Shown: positions 10,348-20,573, numbered from the stretch's first letter. The stretch: 23,439 bases of DNA from Oppiella nova (GCA_905397405.1 CAJPVJ010000339.1:1-23439); one strand, 5' to 3'. Numbers and translations are program-made. The notes: generated from the letters alone by a model not told the origin.

Positions 10348-10503
10348 AATTCTGTGTATTCATAGACTGTAATCAAAAAGTGTGGTATTCTTGCATTCAT
10401 TTCAAATCTGAGAATTTACTGTTAGTTTTAGTCAAAAGTTTTAATTTGGAAAAATAGTTACACATATCGTGTGTTTAAAATGAAGAGTTTCTTAATTATA
10501 AGT
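10348..10503 (+). repeat. First copy of the P4HA leader segment
   Basis: These 156 bases equal 12415-12570 except for one substitution (t at 10476, c at 12543). The segment covers untranslated leader and the start codon of a P4HA-like gene. The exact match runs for 128 bases before the substitution. Sequence on either side is unrelated between copies. It may be a true duplication, or a second allele or paralogue placed next to the first by assembly. Confidence 0.9.
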
Positions 10504-10617
10504 AAGGCTTTACTTTTGAGTTATTTAACTATTTGTTGCGATAGCCAAGAACTTCATGAGATTAATTATGCATACGAATCATGTAATGAGGGTCATTTTA
10601 AGAGAGTTTTATTTTAA
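10480..10617 (+). CDS. 45-residue secreted-like ORF, probable first exon of a truncated P4HA copy
   Basis: The ATG at 10480 lies in the duplicated leader. The first eight residues, MKSFLIIS, are shared with the longer P4HA copy at 12547, after which the two diverge. Here the frame continues KALLLSYLTICCDSQ, a good signal-peptide hydrophobic core with a small-residue end, and stops at 10617. P4HA enzymes are secreted into the endoplasmic reticulum, so a signal peptide is expected. The residues after the signal do not look like the usual P4HA N-terminus. Either the true exon ends earlier at a splice donor or this copy is dead. A P4HA exon piece follows at 11027. Confidence 0.35.
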   Translation: MKSFLIISKALLLSYLTICCDSQELHEINYAYESCNEGHFKRVLF

Positions 10618-11026
10618 CTATAAATAACTATTTGATGGGTTCGTAACTATTAGAAAATTTCAGGTTTTTGATGAAAATCAGTGAAATTTTACATTTTTAG
10701 AGCGGATTCTAATAGATTATGAGTTTATAATTTATTGAAAACTATAAATGTTTGTAATTAAATTTATTAAATAAATTTTCTTATATAAAAAATTAACAAA
10801 TATAGAATAGGTACACATTCTTTGTAACATAGTAGAAAACCATATTTGTGTCTACATTTTGTGACAGTTTTCTGGTAATAATTGAATATTAAACACAATT
10901 TTTGATTTATAATACAATAATAAGCGATTATGCGCTTTAGTTTACTATTATTTAAGGTGTTTTTATGAAATATAATTGAAAAAAGTAAAAATATACATAG
11001 TTTTGGTGAAAAATAAATAACTATTT
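10618..11026. other. AT-rich stretch between two P4HA fragments, no gene seen
   Basis: This separates the first leader copy from the exon piece at 11027. It ends in TTTAG directly before the exon piece, which could be a splice acceptor, so it may be an intron. The corresponding gap in the longer copy is only 86 bases and unrelated in sequence. Confidence 0.4.
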
Positions 11027-11101
11027 AGAGAAAGCAATGATTGAGTCGTTGAGTGAATATTTGGTGTCCGAAGAGGTCCTCAATTCTCGCTTAAGACGAC
11101 T
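11027..11101 (+). pseudogene. P4HA exon fragment, first copy (75 bp)
   Basis: These 75 bases are identical to 12657-12731. They encode EKAMIESLSEYLVSEEV and NSRLRRL, the start of the P4HA N-terminal (dimerisation) domain. Identity stops in the middle of the domain. The frame then runs on without similarity into the 3' end of the oppositely oriented BTB gene. This marks the left edge of the segment separating the two P4HA copies. Confidence 0.8.
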
Positions 11102-11132
11102 CATTGACTTAAAAGTTTTCACATCATTTGAC

Positions 11133-11822
11133 TCATTTGACATCAAAGTAATCCACATCAGCGTTATCGTATTCATTGATGTCAATATTGTCTAAATTGT
11201 AGCCAATCCTCCGCATACAGTTATCAACTTTGCGAAAGTTTTTGGCCATCACTTCAAACAACAGATTATCCGTCGATGTGTTGATCTTATTCAACACCTT
11301 CTGGTCTTTGGCTAAGATTTCGGTGTAATTCTTGTCAAAGAACTCCTCCATGTATGCCTTCAGTTTAATCAACCGGTAACCGAAAACCATTTTCGGTGAA
11401 ACCATTTTCGATACCACTTTCATGTTATCCATGGTTAACATAGACATCAAGTGCTGTTCACAGTTCTCAAACAGTCGATCCAATTGATATCTGTCGGCGA
11501 GTGTGAGGACATCACCGATGAGTCCTATGTCGTTGTCGTCATTGAACGCCAGGAGCTCGGTGTATAGGAATTTAAGCATTATTTTGAAGGCTTTATAAGT
11601 GGTGTCTTCAATGACCACTTCCTTCGCAGTGGACTCCCGGAAATTTCTCGGCATTTCTCGGTATTTCTCGGAAAACATGGCCCTAAAGACCTCACTCCTG
11701 AGTTCCATCATGAATTTGCGGGCCGGGAGTCTCTGTTCCTCCACTATGAATACCACATCACTCTCCAACTCGTTTAAGAAGTAATGCATTTCCGGATATT
11801 TGGCTGTCTTTTCGGTCGACAT
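11133..11822 (-). CDS. BTB/POZ domain protein, single exon, 229 residues
   Basis: This is an intact ORF with much higher GC content than its surroundings. Residues about 15-115 form a BTB domain. They include ESDVVFIVEEQRLPARKF (the first strands, DVVF and the core helix entry), RSEVFRAMFSE, then VVIEDTTYKAFKIMLKFLYT and a helical stretch ending ADRYQLDRLFENCEQHL. The remaining ~110 residues are helical and acidic at the end, loosely like a BACK region; I see no Kelch, MATH or zinc-finger partner. BTB domains dimerise and often act as substrate adaptors for Cullin-3 ubiquitin ligases, but no specific target can be named. The start at 11822 is the first ATG of the open frame. The lack of introns fits a retrocopy or a lineage-expanded family. 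It lies antisense between two P4HA pieces and looks like the only whole gene in the window. Confidence 0.92.
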   Translation of the reverse strand: MSTEKTAKYPEMHYFLNELESDVVFIVEEQRLPARKFMMELRSEVFRAMFSEKYREMPRNFRESTAKEVVIEDTTYKAFKIMLKFLYTELLAFNDDNDIGLIGDVLTLADRYQLDRLFENCEQHLMSMLTMDNMKVVSKMVSPKMVFGYRLIKLKAYMEEFFDKNYTEILAKDQKVLNKINTSTDNLLFEVMAKNFRKVDNCMRRIGYNLDNIDINEYDNADVDYFDVK

Positions 11823-11831
11823 TGGGTTTGC

Positions 11832-11885
11832 CTACAAATCAGTGAAAGTTAATTAAAAAGTGAATAAATATATAAAAATACAAAC
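11832..11885 (-). other. Possible 5' UTR intron of the BTB gene
   Basis: On the minus strand, a GT (GTTTGT at 11885, or GTATTT at 11881) and a TTTGTAG acceptor ending at 11832 bound about 50 AT-rich bases, nine bases before the BTB start codon. The size fits the short introns common in mites. This rests on consensus matches only. Confidence 0.35.
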
Positions 11886-12025
11886 CATTGCTCTTTGAAA
11901 ACAGTTTACTTTAAGTGATGTTAACAAATAAGTTGTAAAACGTTTGCGTGAATGGATTGAGTGATGAATGCAATGCAAGTCTATGTGTTTTGCAATACAA
12001 ATGCAATCGCTGTTTAACTACGTTG

Positions 12026-12047
12026 GCGCCAACTCTTGAGACCAAAT
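12026..12047 (+). pseudogene. Possible remnant of a P4HA C-terminal tail
   Basis: TTGGCGCCAACTCTTGAGAC (read LAPTLET) resembles the tail of the longer P4HA copy at 13892-13915, which reads VVAPTLETT. About 22 bases match with three or four differences, and the block is GC-richer than its flanks. If real, it is the 3' end of the first P4HA copy, which would make the BTB gene an insertion inside that copy. The match is short, so chance cannot be excluded. Confidence 0.35.
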
Positions 12048-12123
12048 GTTATGATAGTTCGCCAGTAAAGACCGGTTCTCATCGACTGTTTACATGACTT
12101 TATGAGACAATTGCCTCGATTCT

Positions 12124-12378
12124 GGAGGTATTAAGGTTTGCAGAATTTGTGTTCAATATATGGATTTAATGATGAGATGACAATATGTGCTGTGAAGCCA
12201 TAAACATATTGCACAAATCAATGGACGTGTATAATAGCGCACGAATAGGCAGGAGGTATTAAGGTTTGCAGAATTTGTGTTCAATATATGGATTTAATGA
12301 TGAGATGACAATATGTGCTGTGAAGCCATAAACATATTGCACAAATCAATGGACGTGTATAATAGCGCACGAATAGGC
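12124..12378 (+). repeat. Exact tandem repeat of a 127-base block, period 128
   Basis: 12124-12250 and 12252-12378 are identical; a single a at 12251 separates them. Bases on both outer sides differ. The geometry is the same as at 6108 and 21253. There is no coding potential. It is probably an unmerged contig overlap, so about 128 bases here are likely surplus. Confidence 0.92.
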
Positions 12379-12414
12379 TGTCCTGGCTAAACATTACTCT
12401 ATAACTAGAGATAA

Positions 12415-13991
12415 AATTCTGTGTATTCATAGACTGTAATCAAAAAGTGTGGTATTCTTGCATTCATTTCAAATCTGAGAATTTACTGTTAGTTTTAGTC
12501 AAAAGTTTTAATTTGGAAAAATAGTTACACATATCGTGTGTTCAAAATGAAGAGTTTCTTAATTATAAGTTTTGTATTGTATTATACATTGAGATTCAAT
12601 GGATGAGTGAATGGTTTTAACAGTGATTTCGCAAAAATAGAGAATCTCTTAACGCGAGAGAAAGCAATGATTGAGTCGTTGAGTGAATATTTGGTGTCCG
12701 AAGAGGTCCTCAATTCTCGCTTAAGACGACTGACAGACAACTCGTTGAGTTTGAACTGAATTGCACTGAAAGAGGACACCGATGGCTCACTTTTAGAACA
12801 CCCACTCGACGTATATCTCCTCATCAGACGAATGGCTATCGACTGGAAAAAAGTGAACGATTTGTTGCGAACCAAAGGCCAGCGCTTAAGTGATGTCCAA
12901 ATGAGACAAATCGGTGATCACTCTAACCATACAAATGCATTGAATGTCACGTTTGACTCGCAGTTTGTGTCCAGTAGTCATGATATTATCACTAATAAGG
13001 AGCTAAAAGGTATTGAAAAAAGTTTTAGTTCATAATAAAGATGTTAATGAAAATGATTGACAACTTGTGGACAGACTAAGTCTCGTCAATACCTATGATT
13101 TGGATATCAAGTCATTAGCGAATGGATTCATTAGATCTAAGAGCAGTTCCGGTGCTGAAGTGATTGCAAATGAAAATCAATCTAATATTGGTTTAAATGC
13201 TTTCAACTGCTATTTGATTGGAAAACAAACGTTTGATAACAAGGAGTACTCAATGGTTGACAGAAGCGATCGATAGATTGGATGACATGACCAGCGATGA
13301 GATAATTGCAGAGATTTTTAATTACCTGTCGTTTTGTGAACTGAAAATCGGAAAACAAGTGAAGCCCACAAATATAAGAGACCGCTATAAAGCCAGACAT
13401 CGAGACAAATGAGTTGATATCAGAGATCAACGTGTTTAATGACACGAATACCACTTCTTCTCGTCTCAAAGAACCAATTTATCGTTCGTTTCATTCGGCA
13501 AATGTATACCAATTATGTCGCGGAGAAAGACTTCTGAATGACTCGATTGTCTCGAAACTCAAGTGTTTTCACTTAAACACAACGAAAACATCGTTTTTAC
13601 GGTTGACTCGCATTCAAGTGGAAGAGATATACAAAAGTCCGCAAATCCTTGTAATCCATGAATTGCTGTCAGAATACGAGACACAAACCATCATCTCTTT
13701 GGCTCAGCCATCATTAGAAAGGCTATACGTTTTTGGAGACGATGGTAAAAGGAATGTCAACGGTGGTAATAGACGACTGGCCCAGGGTAGTATTATTTGG
13801 GACAGACAGCACAAATATGCAGATGCAATATTAGAAAGTCTGCAGATGTAGTCAAACCTGCGGTCATTTCCAATGAGACAACACTACCAGTGGTGGCGCC
13901 TACTCTTGAAACCACTCCTGAATCGCAAAAGTCTTCAGTTGAACCGACTTCTGGATCTCAATCGGTGCCCAACGAAGACAATCAGAATTGA
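12415..13991 (+). pseudogene. P4HA: Prolyl 4-hydroxylase alpha-subunit-like gene, decayed and lacking the catalytic core
   Basis: P4HA hydroxylates collagen prolines in the endoplasmic reticulum, with protein disulfide isomerase as partner. The leader runs to the ATG at 12547, with signal-like MKSFLIISFVLYYTL. The N-terminal domain follows (LLTREKAMIESLSEYL; EHPLDVYLLIRRMAIDWKKV), then a peptide-binding TPR-like domain (SLVNTYDLD, FNCYLIGKQ, WLTEAIDRLDD, FNYLSFCELKIGK) and the linker YQLCRGERL. The start of the oxygenase domain is present (EEIYKSPQILVIHELLSEYE, IISLAQPSLERL). The frame then ends at 13849; the HxD...H iron site and 2-oxoglutarate lysine are absent. A Pro/Thr/Ser-rich tail (13854-13991) is in another frame. 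In-frame TGA codons lie at 12604, 12757 and 13058. Frame changes occur near 13010-13058 (possibly a short intron), 13250, 13370-13390 and 13850. Clear coding composition with multiple lesions indicates a recent pseudogene. Confidence 0.85.
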
Positions 13992-14598
13992 ATGTTTAGA
14001 TTCTGTCTAATGCTATAAATTCTCATTCATTACAATACAATATATTTATAACTTATTTCTCTCTATTTACGGAATATTCTATGCCTTATGTATAAAATTA
14101 ATTCATTTTTTTATTCAAAACTTAAAAATAAATCAAATATCTGTATAAATATGTCATTTACTGATAACTCAAATAATAAAATGCTTGAAATGAAAGTGCA
14201 ATCAAATGATGGCTATAATAGGCTATAATTTCTGAGATTTATTTATTCCGTAAAAAATAAGATTTATTATACCAGAGAGGAGTCGTTATAATAGCAAACA
14301 GTTATCTCTCAGAGACTCTCATCCTTTAAGACTAAATAACCCTTTGCTTAGCGATCGCTATCCTAACTGTAATATAAATTAAGCCGTGAAGGGAGGAGGA
14401 GATGGTTTACATTCAACCATATCTTTACTGTATGTCTGAGACAGCCTGAGATATATACATCTAATACTGTATTTCAACACTAATTTCCATCACATCCTAT
14501 GTCTTCACAATTTGCTCGCAGTAATTAATTCAAGAAAAAACCAATTTCATTTTAAATTCAATTTATACTCTATGGAAGTGAAGTTCAATTTCTATACA
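13992..14598. other. 3' flank of the P4HA relic and AT-rich intergenic DNA
   Basis: A possible polyadenylation signal AATAAA lies at 14127-14132. The stretch around 14340-14420 is slightly GC-richer (GCGATCGC near 14350, GGGAGGAGGAG near 14391) but no frame is convincing. Confidence 0.4.
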
Positions 14599-14855
14599 AC
14601 AAAAAAAGAGATAAAGTTCTGTTAGTTTGTTGTAAATATAAAGTGCTTTCCGTTTGTTATATTAATATAAGTTTTGAGCATTTTGTGAGTCGGATCTGAG
14701 AGAGAGAGAGAGAGAGAGATAGATCCACAAAAAAAGAGATAAAGTTCTGTTAGTTTGTTGTAAATATAAAGTGCTTTCCGTTTGTTATATTAATATAAGT
14801 TTTGAGCATTTTGTGAGTCGGAAGACTCTCTCTCTCTCTCTCTCTCTATCTAGGT
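14599..14855 (+). repeat. 128-period repeat whose second copy ends in un-reversed complement
   Basis: 14599-14694 and 14727-14822 are identical. The next 32-33 bases of the second copy (14823-14855) are the base-by-base complement, not the reverse complement, of 14695-14727: TCTGAGAG... against AGACTCTC..., through to AGATCC against TCTAGG. The first copy has a GA microsatellite here, the second a CT one. The block limits again give 127 bases plus one. No known biological process produces a parallel complement. An error in packed k-mer handling during assembly is the simplest reading. Confidence 0.88.
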
Positions 14856-17269
14856 CAATATGACTTGAGAACTTTATATAACTCTGTATTACAACATTAA
14901 TTAATACTAAAATAATTATTATACACGTATTTTTGATATTTTGTTTTCCTTTTTGCGTCACAAAACCACAGTATTGTGTGTTGAAGTCAATTAGGACTAT
15001 GACTCTAAATATAGTGTTGTTTCGGTGAAATATATGTATAAATATATAAGTTATACATTGTATTCAAATGCGGCGATAAATATTAAATATACATAACGTT
15101 TGAGCGAAGCATCGATTGTTTGGATGCTATCGTTGTTTGAATAAAAACTTTTTTTGTGTGCATTTTGTATATTAGTTACGCTCTCATGAACTGCAAAGTT
15201 CATTGCAAAAAGTGCCATTCATATTTCATTAGTGAATATAATGATAATTGTTATAGTACAATATATGATATACTCTTAATTAGAAATATAATAAAAAGTT
15301 ATCACTGGAATACATAATATAATATTATAGTGTAGTGGAATTATACTGGTGTACAAAATTTAATTATAGTATCACTAACTTCTCGGGTAAGGGATGCTAA
15401 GCGCTTACACACAGAATGCTTAAAGTGGCGAAAAATTATTTACTTTTGACTTAATTTAATTCAATTCTCATCTGACATGACATACAATGTTATTAGTGCC
15501 GTATTTGTAGCACATATTCCGCACTTTTCAATGCATTTAAGTGGACAAATTTTGTTTTAGTGGTGTGTATATAAGTTACTAATATAACAGTACTTTAAAA
15601 TTCTAATTAATATATTTTATGAATTCATTTATTCGGTTAATTGTATTTTAATCTCTTTGCTATCATATATAAAAATATATAGAAATGAGAACTCCTTTGC
15701 CATTGAGATTACCGTATATTCCTATGTATAAGGAATTAATTTTCGCGCACACAGTATGACATTTCTGTAGCAAAAAAAGCTATTTTAATGTTTGAAAAAA
15801 GTTTATTTCTCTCCCTTTTCGAGAGAAGTCTATGAACTTTACGGAAGCTTTTCAGTCCCGTATATAATATGTCCAAAAAAATCAAATTTCTTCATTTTCT
15901 TTGTTATTAAACCGTGTATAAAGAATTATAGCTTTAGATAAGTAAATGTAATAACAGTTTTATTTCATAATATAATTTGTGTCTCTCTCCGATAAAATTG
16001 TATATTTTGTTTAATTCATTTTTCACAACATTCATTCCCATTTATAGTAATTAATCATTACTAATGATTTTAAATATAGACAATTTATTCAGACAATTTC
16101 GTATAGCCATTTCAACCAATTTCTAGCCCATTTTGCGCAAACCATCTACAGAAAGTTATGCGAGATTTCTAGCATTTTTACCATAATTTATATGACTTCT
16201 TGTTTTATAGAAAATTTAAAATAATATATATAATTATATAATGACTGCATATACTGTTGAACGGCAATTAAAACCACAGAAATATATATAATTTTATTTG
16301 TTTTTAATAATAATTTGCTGTGTTTTGTTGTTGTTTGTTTGTATCAGGGAAAACGAGTTTGCTATATTCATGAGATTAAAAACCAATAAAACAAATTGTC
16401 GATCTGTTTAATGATTTGGTTACCAATCAATCATAAAATCAGTGATAAGACTGAGAAAATCAAAAAACTAAAAATGCAAACAAACCTCAAACAAGCGACT
16501 CGTTTATTATTCTTGCAATGAATTTTTGATTCAATAATTTAAGTGTTTATCTAATTTAGTGTTTAATAAGTGTTGAGAATATTACTAAATGGGATAATAA
16601 TAAGTATGCAGTTAATGCACTCAACACTTGTATAAGACTTATCATTATTTATTAATATATTATAATATATTATCATATGTATATGATATAAAATCCTTTG
16701 AAATGGTAAACTTAAAACATATAGAAATGTATATTTACTGTATTTCCCTTTTCCCTGCATTACACCACTTTTTCTCCATCTCTCACTATAAAATCACAAT
16801 TTAATTCAACTCTAATCCAAACCATGAATTTGTGTCTGAATTACAATATTTAGGGCTAAGACTCATAAATTGACGAAAATGTTTGAGAAACGACTGAATA
16901 ATTAGTGGATTCTCTTCATTGAACTCCATGAATTATCTAAACGTGAATTTTAATGAAATATACAGTATAATATAATATACTGTATATTGCTGTTTGACAA
17001 AATTAGTCTCAGTTTATTAGATATTGTGTATAAAATACAATATTCCCATTAAAAAAATTCAGACACCGATAGCCTAACCGATATGATAAATTTGTTTTCA
17101 GGTACAAGTTTTATATAATAAAACATAGATAAGTCTTATAATAACTTAATTTAGTTCAATTAGTCATTAAACCCCGTTATAATAATCGTTGAAAATGCGT
17201 GTAAAGTTTCATAATATGGGATAATAAAGAGTTTTGTGATTATATTATGTGAGAGAAGGCAATGAGTTA
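14856..17269. other. Gene-poor AT-rich stretch
   Basis: I find no supported gene. Short GC-richer patches at about 15375-15430 and 15060-15150 have no convincing frame. A short AT palindrome-like sequence (ACAGTATAATATAATATACTGT) is present near 16962. It may be a large intron or intergenic spacer. Confidence 0.4.
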
Positions 17270-17340
17270 TATATTGTGTTAGTTGTCAAGAGGTTGGCAA
17301 TTGAGTTGTGTCGCCAGTCTTAAGGACAGGCGTGTGATTA

Positions 17341-17490
17341 TATGCCTTTGGGATCATCAGTCGAGCCATTAATTGTGTCGGTACTGACGGTAGGAGTGCT
17401 CAAGAGCTTAGTGGTGGTGGTAATGAAGAAATCCCTAATGAAACGGTGTTTTTGAGACACAATCGCTAATCTAATGATAAGATAGGGCGA
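17341..17490 (-). CDS. Possible terminal exon of an unrecognised minus-strand gene
   Basis: A GC-richer island (about 17270-17470) in very AT-rich surroundings is open on the minus strand. It includes HRFIRDFFITTTTKLLS and TVSTDTINGSTDDPKGI, followed by TAA at 17338. A usable acceptor is the AG just before CGATTGTG. The plus strand is open over nearly the same codons, so the strand is uncertain. The Thr/Ser-rich composition fits a cytoplasmic or linker tail, but I recognise no domain. It could be spliced to the candidate exon at 18778. Confidence 0.22.
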
Positions 17491-18777
17491 CTATACTACT
17501 CATATAACATGTATATACCTTACCATTCATTAGGTAACTCAGACTTTCCGACTATTTCGCTAAACAATACGTTTTTTCTCAACCATATAATACATTTTGT
17601 TAAAAACCATTTTACACATAGCGTATGAATTTTGAATTTATTTTTCGTATATATTATATATATATTCTGTAATTCAATACAATTCTGGACACTCTATTAG
17701 AAAGTTGTTTAGTTGCCAAGCGTTTACTCTTATCGATAAATATTAAAAGCAAATATAAGTTTTGTTTTTTTGGTGTTGTTTTTGCGCTCATATTTATATT
17801 TCCATTTAGTATTTGTCGGCGTTTTTGCGCTAATATTATAAATTATGATTTCTAATTAATCTCGCAAAATACTATGTACTCTCGTTTTCGCACATAAATG
17901 TATAGATTTATATTTTTCTCTCAATGAGTCGATAAACAGTTTGCCCACAAAAAGGCTTTATTTGTCGATAGAAAATAGTTTGATAATATTTTTTGCATTC
18001 ATTTTATACCTTAAAAATCAGTTCATAATCAGCTCCGAGATATTGAACTTCCCTTTTAAACACCATAAATTATATACAATTTTTAATCCCATGTCTTATC
18101 AGTTACACGATTTTTGTCATTAATTTCACTTTTGTTAGAATTTATAGTGAAATATATAAAAGTTTCTTAATGAAACCAAATTTTTAATTTTAATTTAAAT
18201 TATGGGAATAACATATTTTATCGCTTTTGTCTGAATTCATAGTGAAATTCCTAGTCTATTGTAATGCATATCAAATCCAATAAAAATTTCTACCATTCAT
18301 AGCCAAATAAACAGGTAATGTTTGTCAGACAAGTCGTGGAAAGCATACTTTCCTGCCTATCAATAAACCAATGAATATGTGATTTATTTAATGGATGACC
18401 CCATTCAGTACGTTCAGCACACTATCGCATATAGTTTTTATACACATGGATTATATTTTATAATACAATTATAACATTAATCTATTCATTCAAATGCTAT
18501 CTTATCATCTATTCGTTGATAGTTTTCATATGAAAATATAATTTTTATATAATTTTATTCTTTTCATTCAAAATAATTTTTCTCAATCAAAGCAAATGTA
18601 ATCTCATTTTTATGATTGCTATCTCTCTCTCTCTCTCTCTCTCCCATTCTCTCTCACTCTTTCCATTCAATTGTATTAATATTTATAATAATATAAATGT
18701 GGGATAAAAATAAAAATAAAAAATATATATATGAATATAAAAGTCACAGAGGAATGAGATTTGAAGGAAAAATCTCA
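17491..18777. other. AT-rich stretch with a CT microsatellite, no gene seen
   Basis: A CT dinucleotide run lies at 18622-18643, followed by a degenerate CTCT tract. If the two flanking candidate exons belong to one gene, this is their intron. The 60-codon frame at 17941 is T-rich noise. Confidence 0.4.
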
Positions 18778-18906
18778 TTTGATTTTCCCTTTGAATCGCA
18801 AACCACTCGTAACCACATCTTCAGAGATGATATGATAAGGCAATGATAGGGTCGACTCAGGAGGTGGTAGGTGGTCGGGATCAGTACGGAAATAATTGCC
18901 TGTCTT
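18778..18906 (-). CDS. Possible exon of an unrecognised minus-strand gene
   Basis: A GC-richer patch is open only on the minus strand for 43 codons: NYFRTDPDHLPPPESTLSLP, then YHIISEDVVTSGLRFKGKIK and TGA at 18775-18777. The same codon phase on the plus strand has three stops, so openness here is more informative than at 17341. Proline-rich, acidic and ordinary codon use look like real protein. ACAG before GCAATTAT could be the acceptor, and GTGGTT, GTTACG or GTTTGC a donor. No domain is recognised. It may join 17341-17490 (phase 1 on both sides is possible). Confidence 0.35.
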
Positions 18907-19906
18907 TTAAACTACTTTTTTAAAGAAGTTTTTTAGTTTAAAAATTTCTCTCATTGTCCGGCGTTTTAGATATGTAACCAAACCCTTGGCTATCCTTTCC
19001 CTATGCAAACAAAACTACAATACAGGATACAAATGCTTATTATATTTTTTATTCGCATTTTTACTTTTCTACTCAAACACTGATAGTTAGCGATAGTAAG
19101 AGAAAAGTTATGCCGTTTTATCTATTCAATGGAAAAATGCAGTCAATTTTTATTATAATTTTTTATGTTTGTATTTATGTCTGATCTCTAAATACTCTGG
19201 TGAAATGCAATTTTGGTAGAGACTTGATGTAGAAAGTGGTAAAAACTGTTTTATATAACATTGGAATTTGCAAAACGTTGGAGATTTATATGTTTGATAA
19301 GAAATTACATAATTGTCAAGAAATTGGGTTAAAACAAGTGCTCATAATGTGTGATAATAGCCTGATATGCGAGACAGTATTTTATCATTTACATTATTGT
19401 AATGAACGTGGGTACTTTACAGTTAAGTATATCACTCAAACACCATAAGTTCAATCAAAAACTATTTTTGGATTCATACATATTTTATGATAAAATTATA
19501 CTTCAATGTAATATTTTAGGTGTGATTTGAATAATTGACAGAAAAATGTGTAGAATTTGTCATGAGATTAGAAATATTTCGATGAAAAAACGAAAATATG
19601 TGGAGTGTTTAGTGAGAATTAGTGGCAAATGTTTTTCCTGAAATGTAACTTTTATTGAGTTTTATTGAGAGTACAAAACTTGGAGTTTCAAACAGTTATC
19701 GCAATATATATCTTCGCATTTATAGCCGATATCTGATTTGCGGGATAAAGTTATAAATGGACTTTCATTTTACTCCTTATTTAGCGATCAGTTTCCTGAT
19801 GTTTGGCTTTATAACCAGAAAAAAGAGTAGATTTTCCGATAAAGTCTAGTCTTTGAACAACATCTCTATATCTCTGTATACAAGAGTTAAGAGACGATTC
19901 TCTCGG
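18907..19906. other. AT-rich stretch, no gene seen
   Basis: No frame with coding composition. The 70-codon frame at 19236-19448 has no recognisable motif and no compositional rise. Confidence 0.4.
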
Positions 19907-20034
19907 CTCTCTGTTCGCCTAATGTATGGAAATGTCTGAACTCTGGGGTCTTATTATATAAAGAGGCAAATCGCATGAAAATATATTTTTATTTATATAT
20001 AAAAATAAGAGAATAGCTGAACATAACTAATACT
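19907..20034 (+). repeat. 128-base block with an inverted copy at 20935-21062
   Basis: This block is the reverse complement of 20935-21062 with a single mismatch (c at 19936). Identity stops abruptly on both sides. The length again equals 127 plus one chance base. The inverted copy sits exactly between two diverged copies of another repeat, which suggests a graph-derived insertion, not a natural inverted repeat. Confidence 0.88.
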
Positions 20035-20570
20035 AATGCAACTAATATATGGTTTATTCAGTAGTCCAGACATACTATCCATTCAATTTGCTAGAGAATA
20101 CCCGATGGCTGTATCGATAGTGGCGTACACTTTGGCGTATAGTATGTTAATTGTGTAGAGGAATGGGTTTTTAAATTGCTTTTGCAATATCATAAAGAGT
20201 GAGAGAAATGCGAAAATGTTATTAAAATATATGTAAATAACATTAAACATAGACAGAGAAGTGAATGAGTATTTCTCTCTCATTTTGCTAATAGACTTTG
20301 GGCTTAAATGGCAAATAGGATTTGAAATGCGATTCTTGTGTGTATTATATTATATAAGAAATAAATGCTAAAATGTATGAATATATGTACGCCTCTCGAG
20401 GCATAGAAAAGTGATTCTCTTAATAGGGTTTTGAAGTTAAAGAAAAGAAATCTTTTTAAGAGTGAGTCGAGAAATCAATACAATTTATATACACATGTTG
20501 TTAGCCGTTGAGACAGCAATTGAAAAACAACAACAAATTCAAAAGTTCCGTGACTTGAGTGAAGAGATGA

Positions 20571-20573
<3 letters not shown>
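20035..20573. other. AT-rich stretch, no supported gene
   Basis: A short GC-richer patch at 20083-20150 is open on the minus strand (AKVYATIDTAIGYSLAN then stop) but is too short to call an exon. The AT-rich frame that extends it is not coding-like. Confidence 0.3.

Noticed and set aside
11599-11784. Plus-strand ORF opposite the BTB gene
   Set aside because: Antisense shadow of the BTB domain coding sequence, with no domain of its own.
12547-13060. TGA read as an amino acid (recoding or selenocysteine) in the P4HA-like gene
   Set aside because: The same locus also has frame changes and lacks its catalytic half, and the neighbouring BTB gene ends normally in TGA. Decay is simpler.
13203-13469. 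Antisense ORF over the P4HA relic (also 12582-12875)
   Set aside because: It is the shadow of the sense coding sequence, where the domain similarity clearly lies.
20083-20283. 66-codon minus-strand ORF ending in a GC-richer patch
   Set aside because: Most of the frame is AT-rich noise. Only about 17 codons look protein-like, too few for an exon call.
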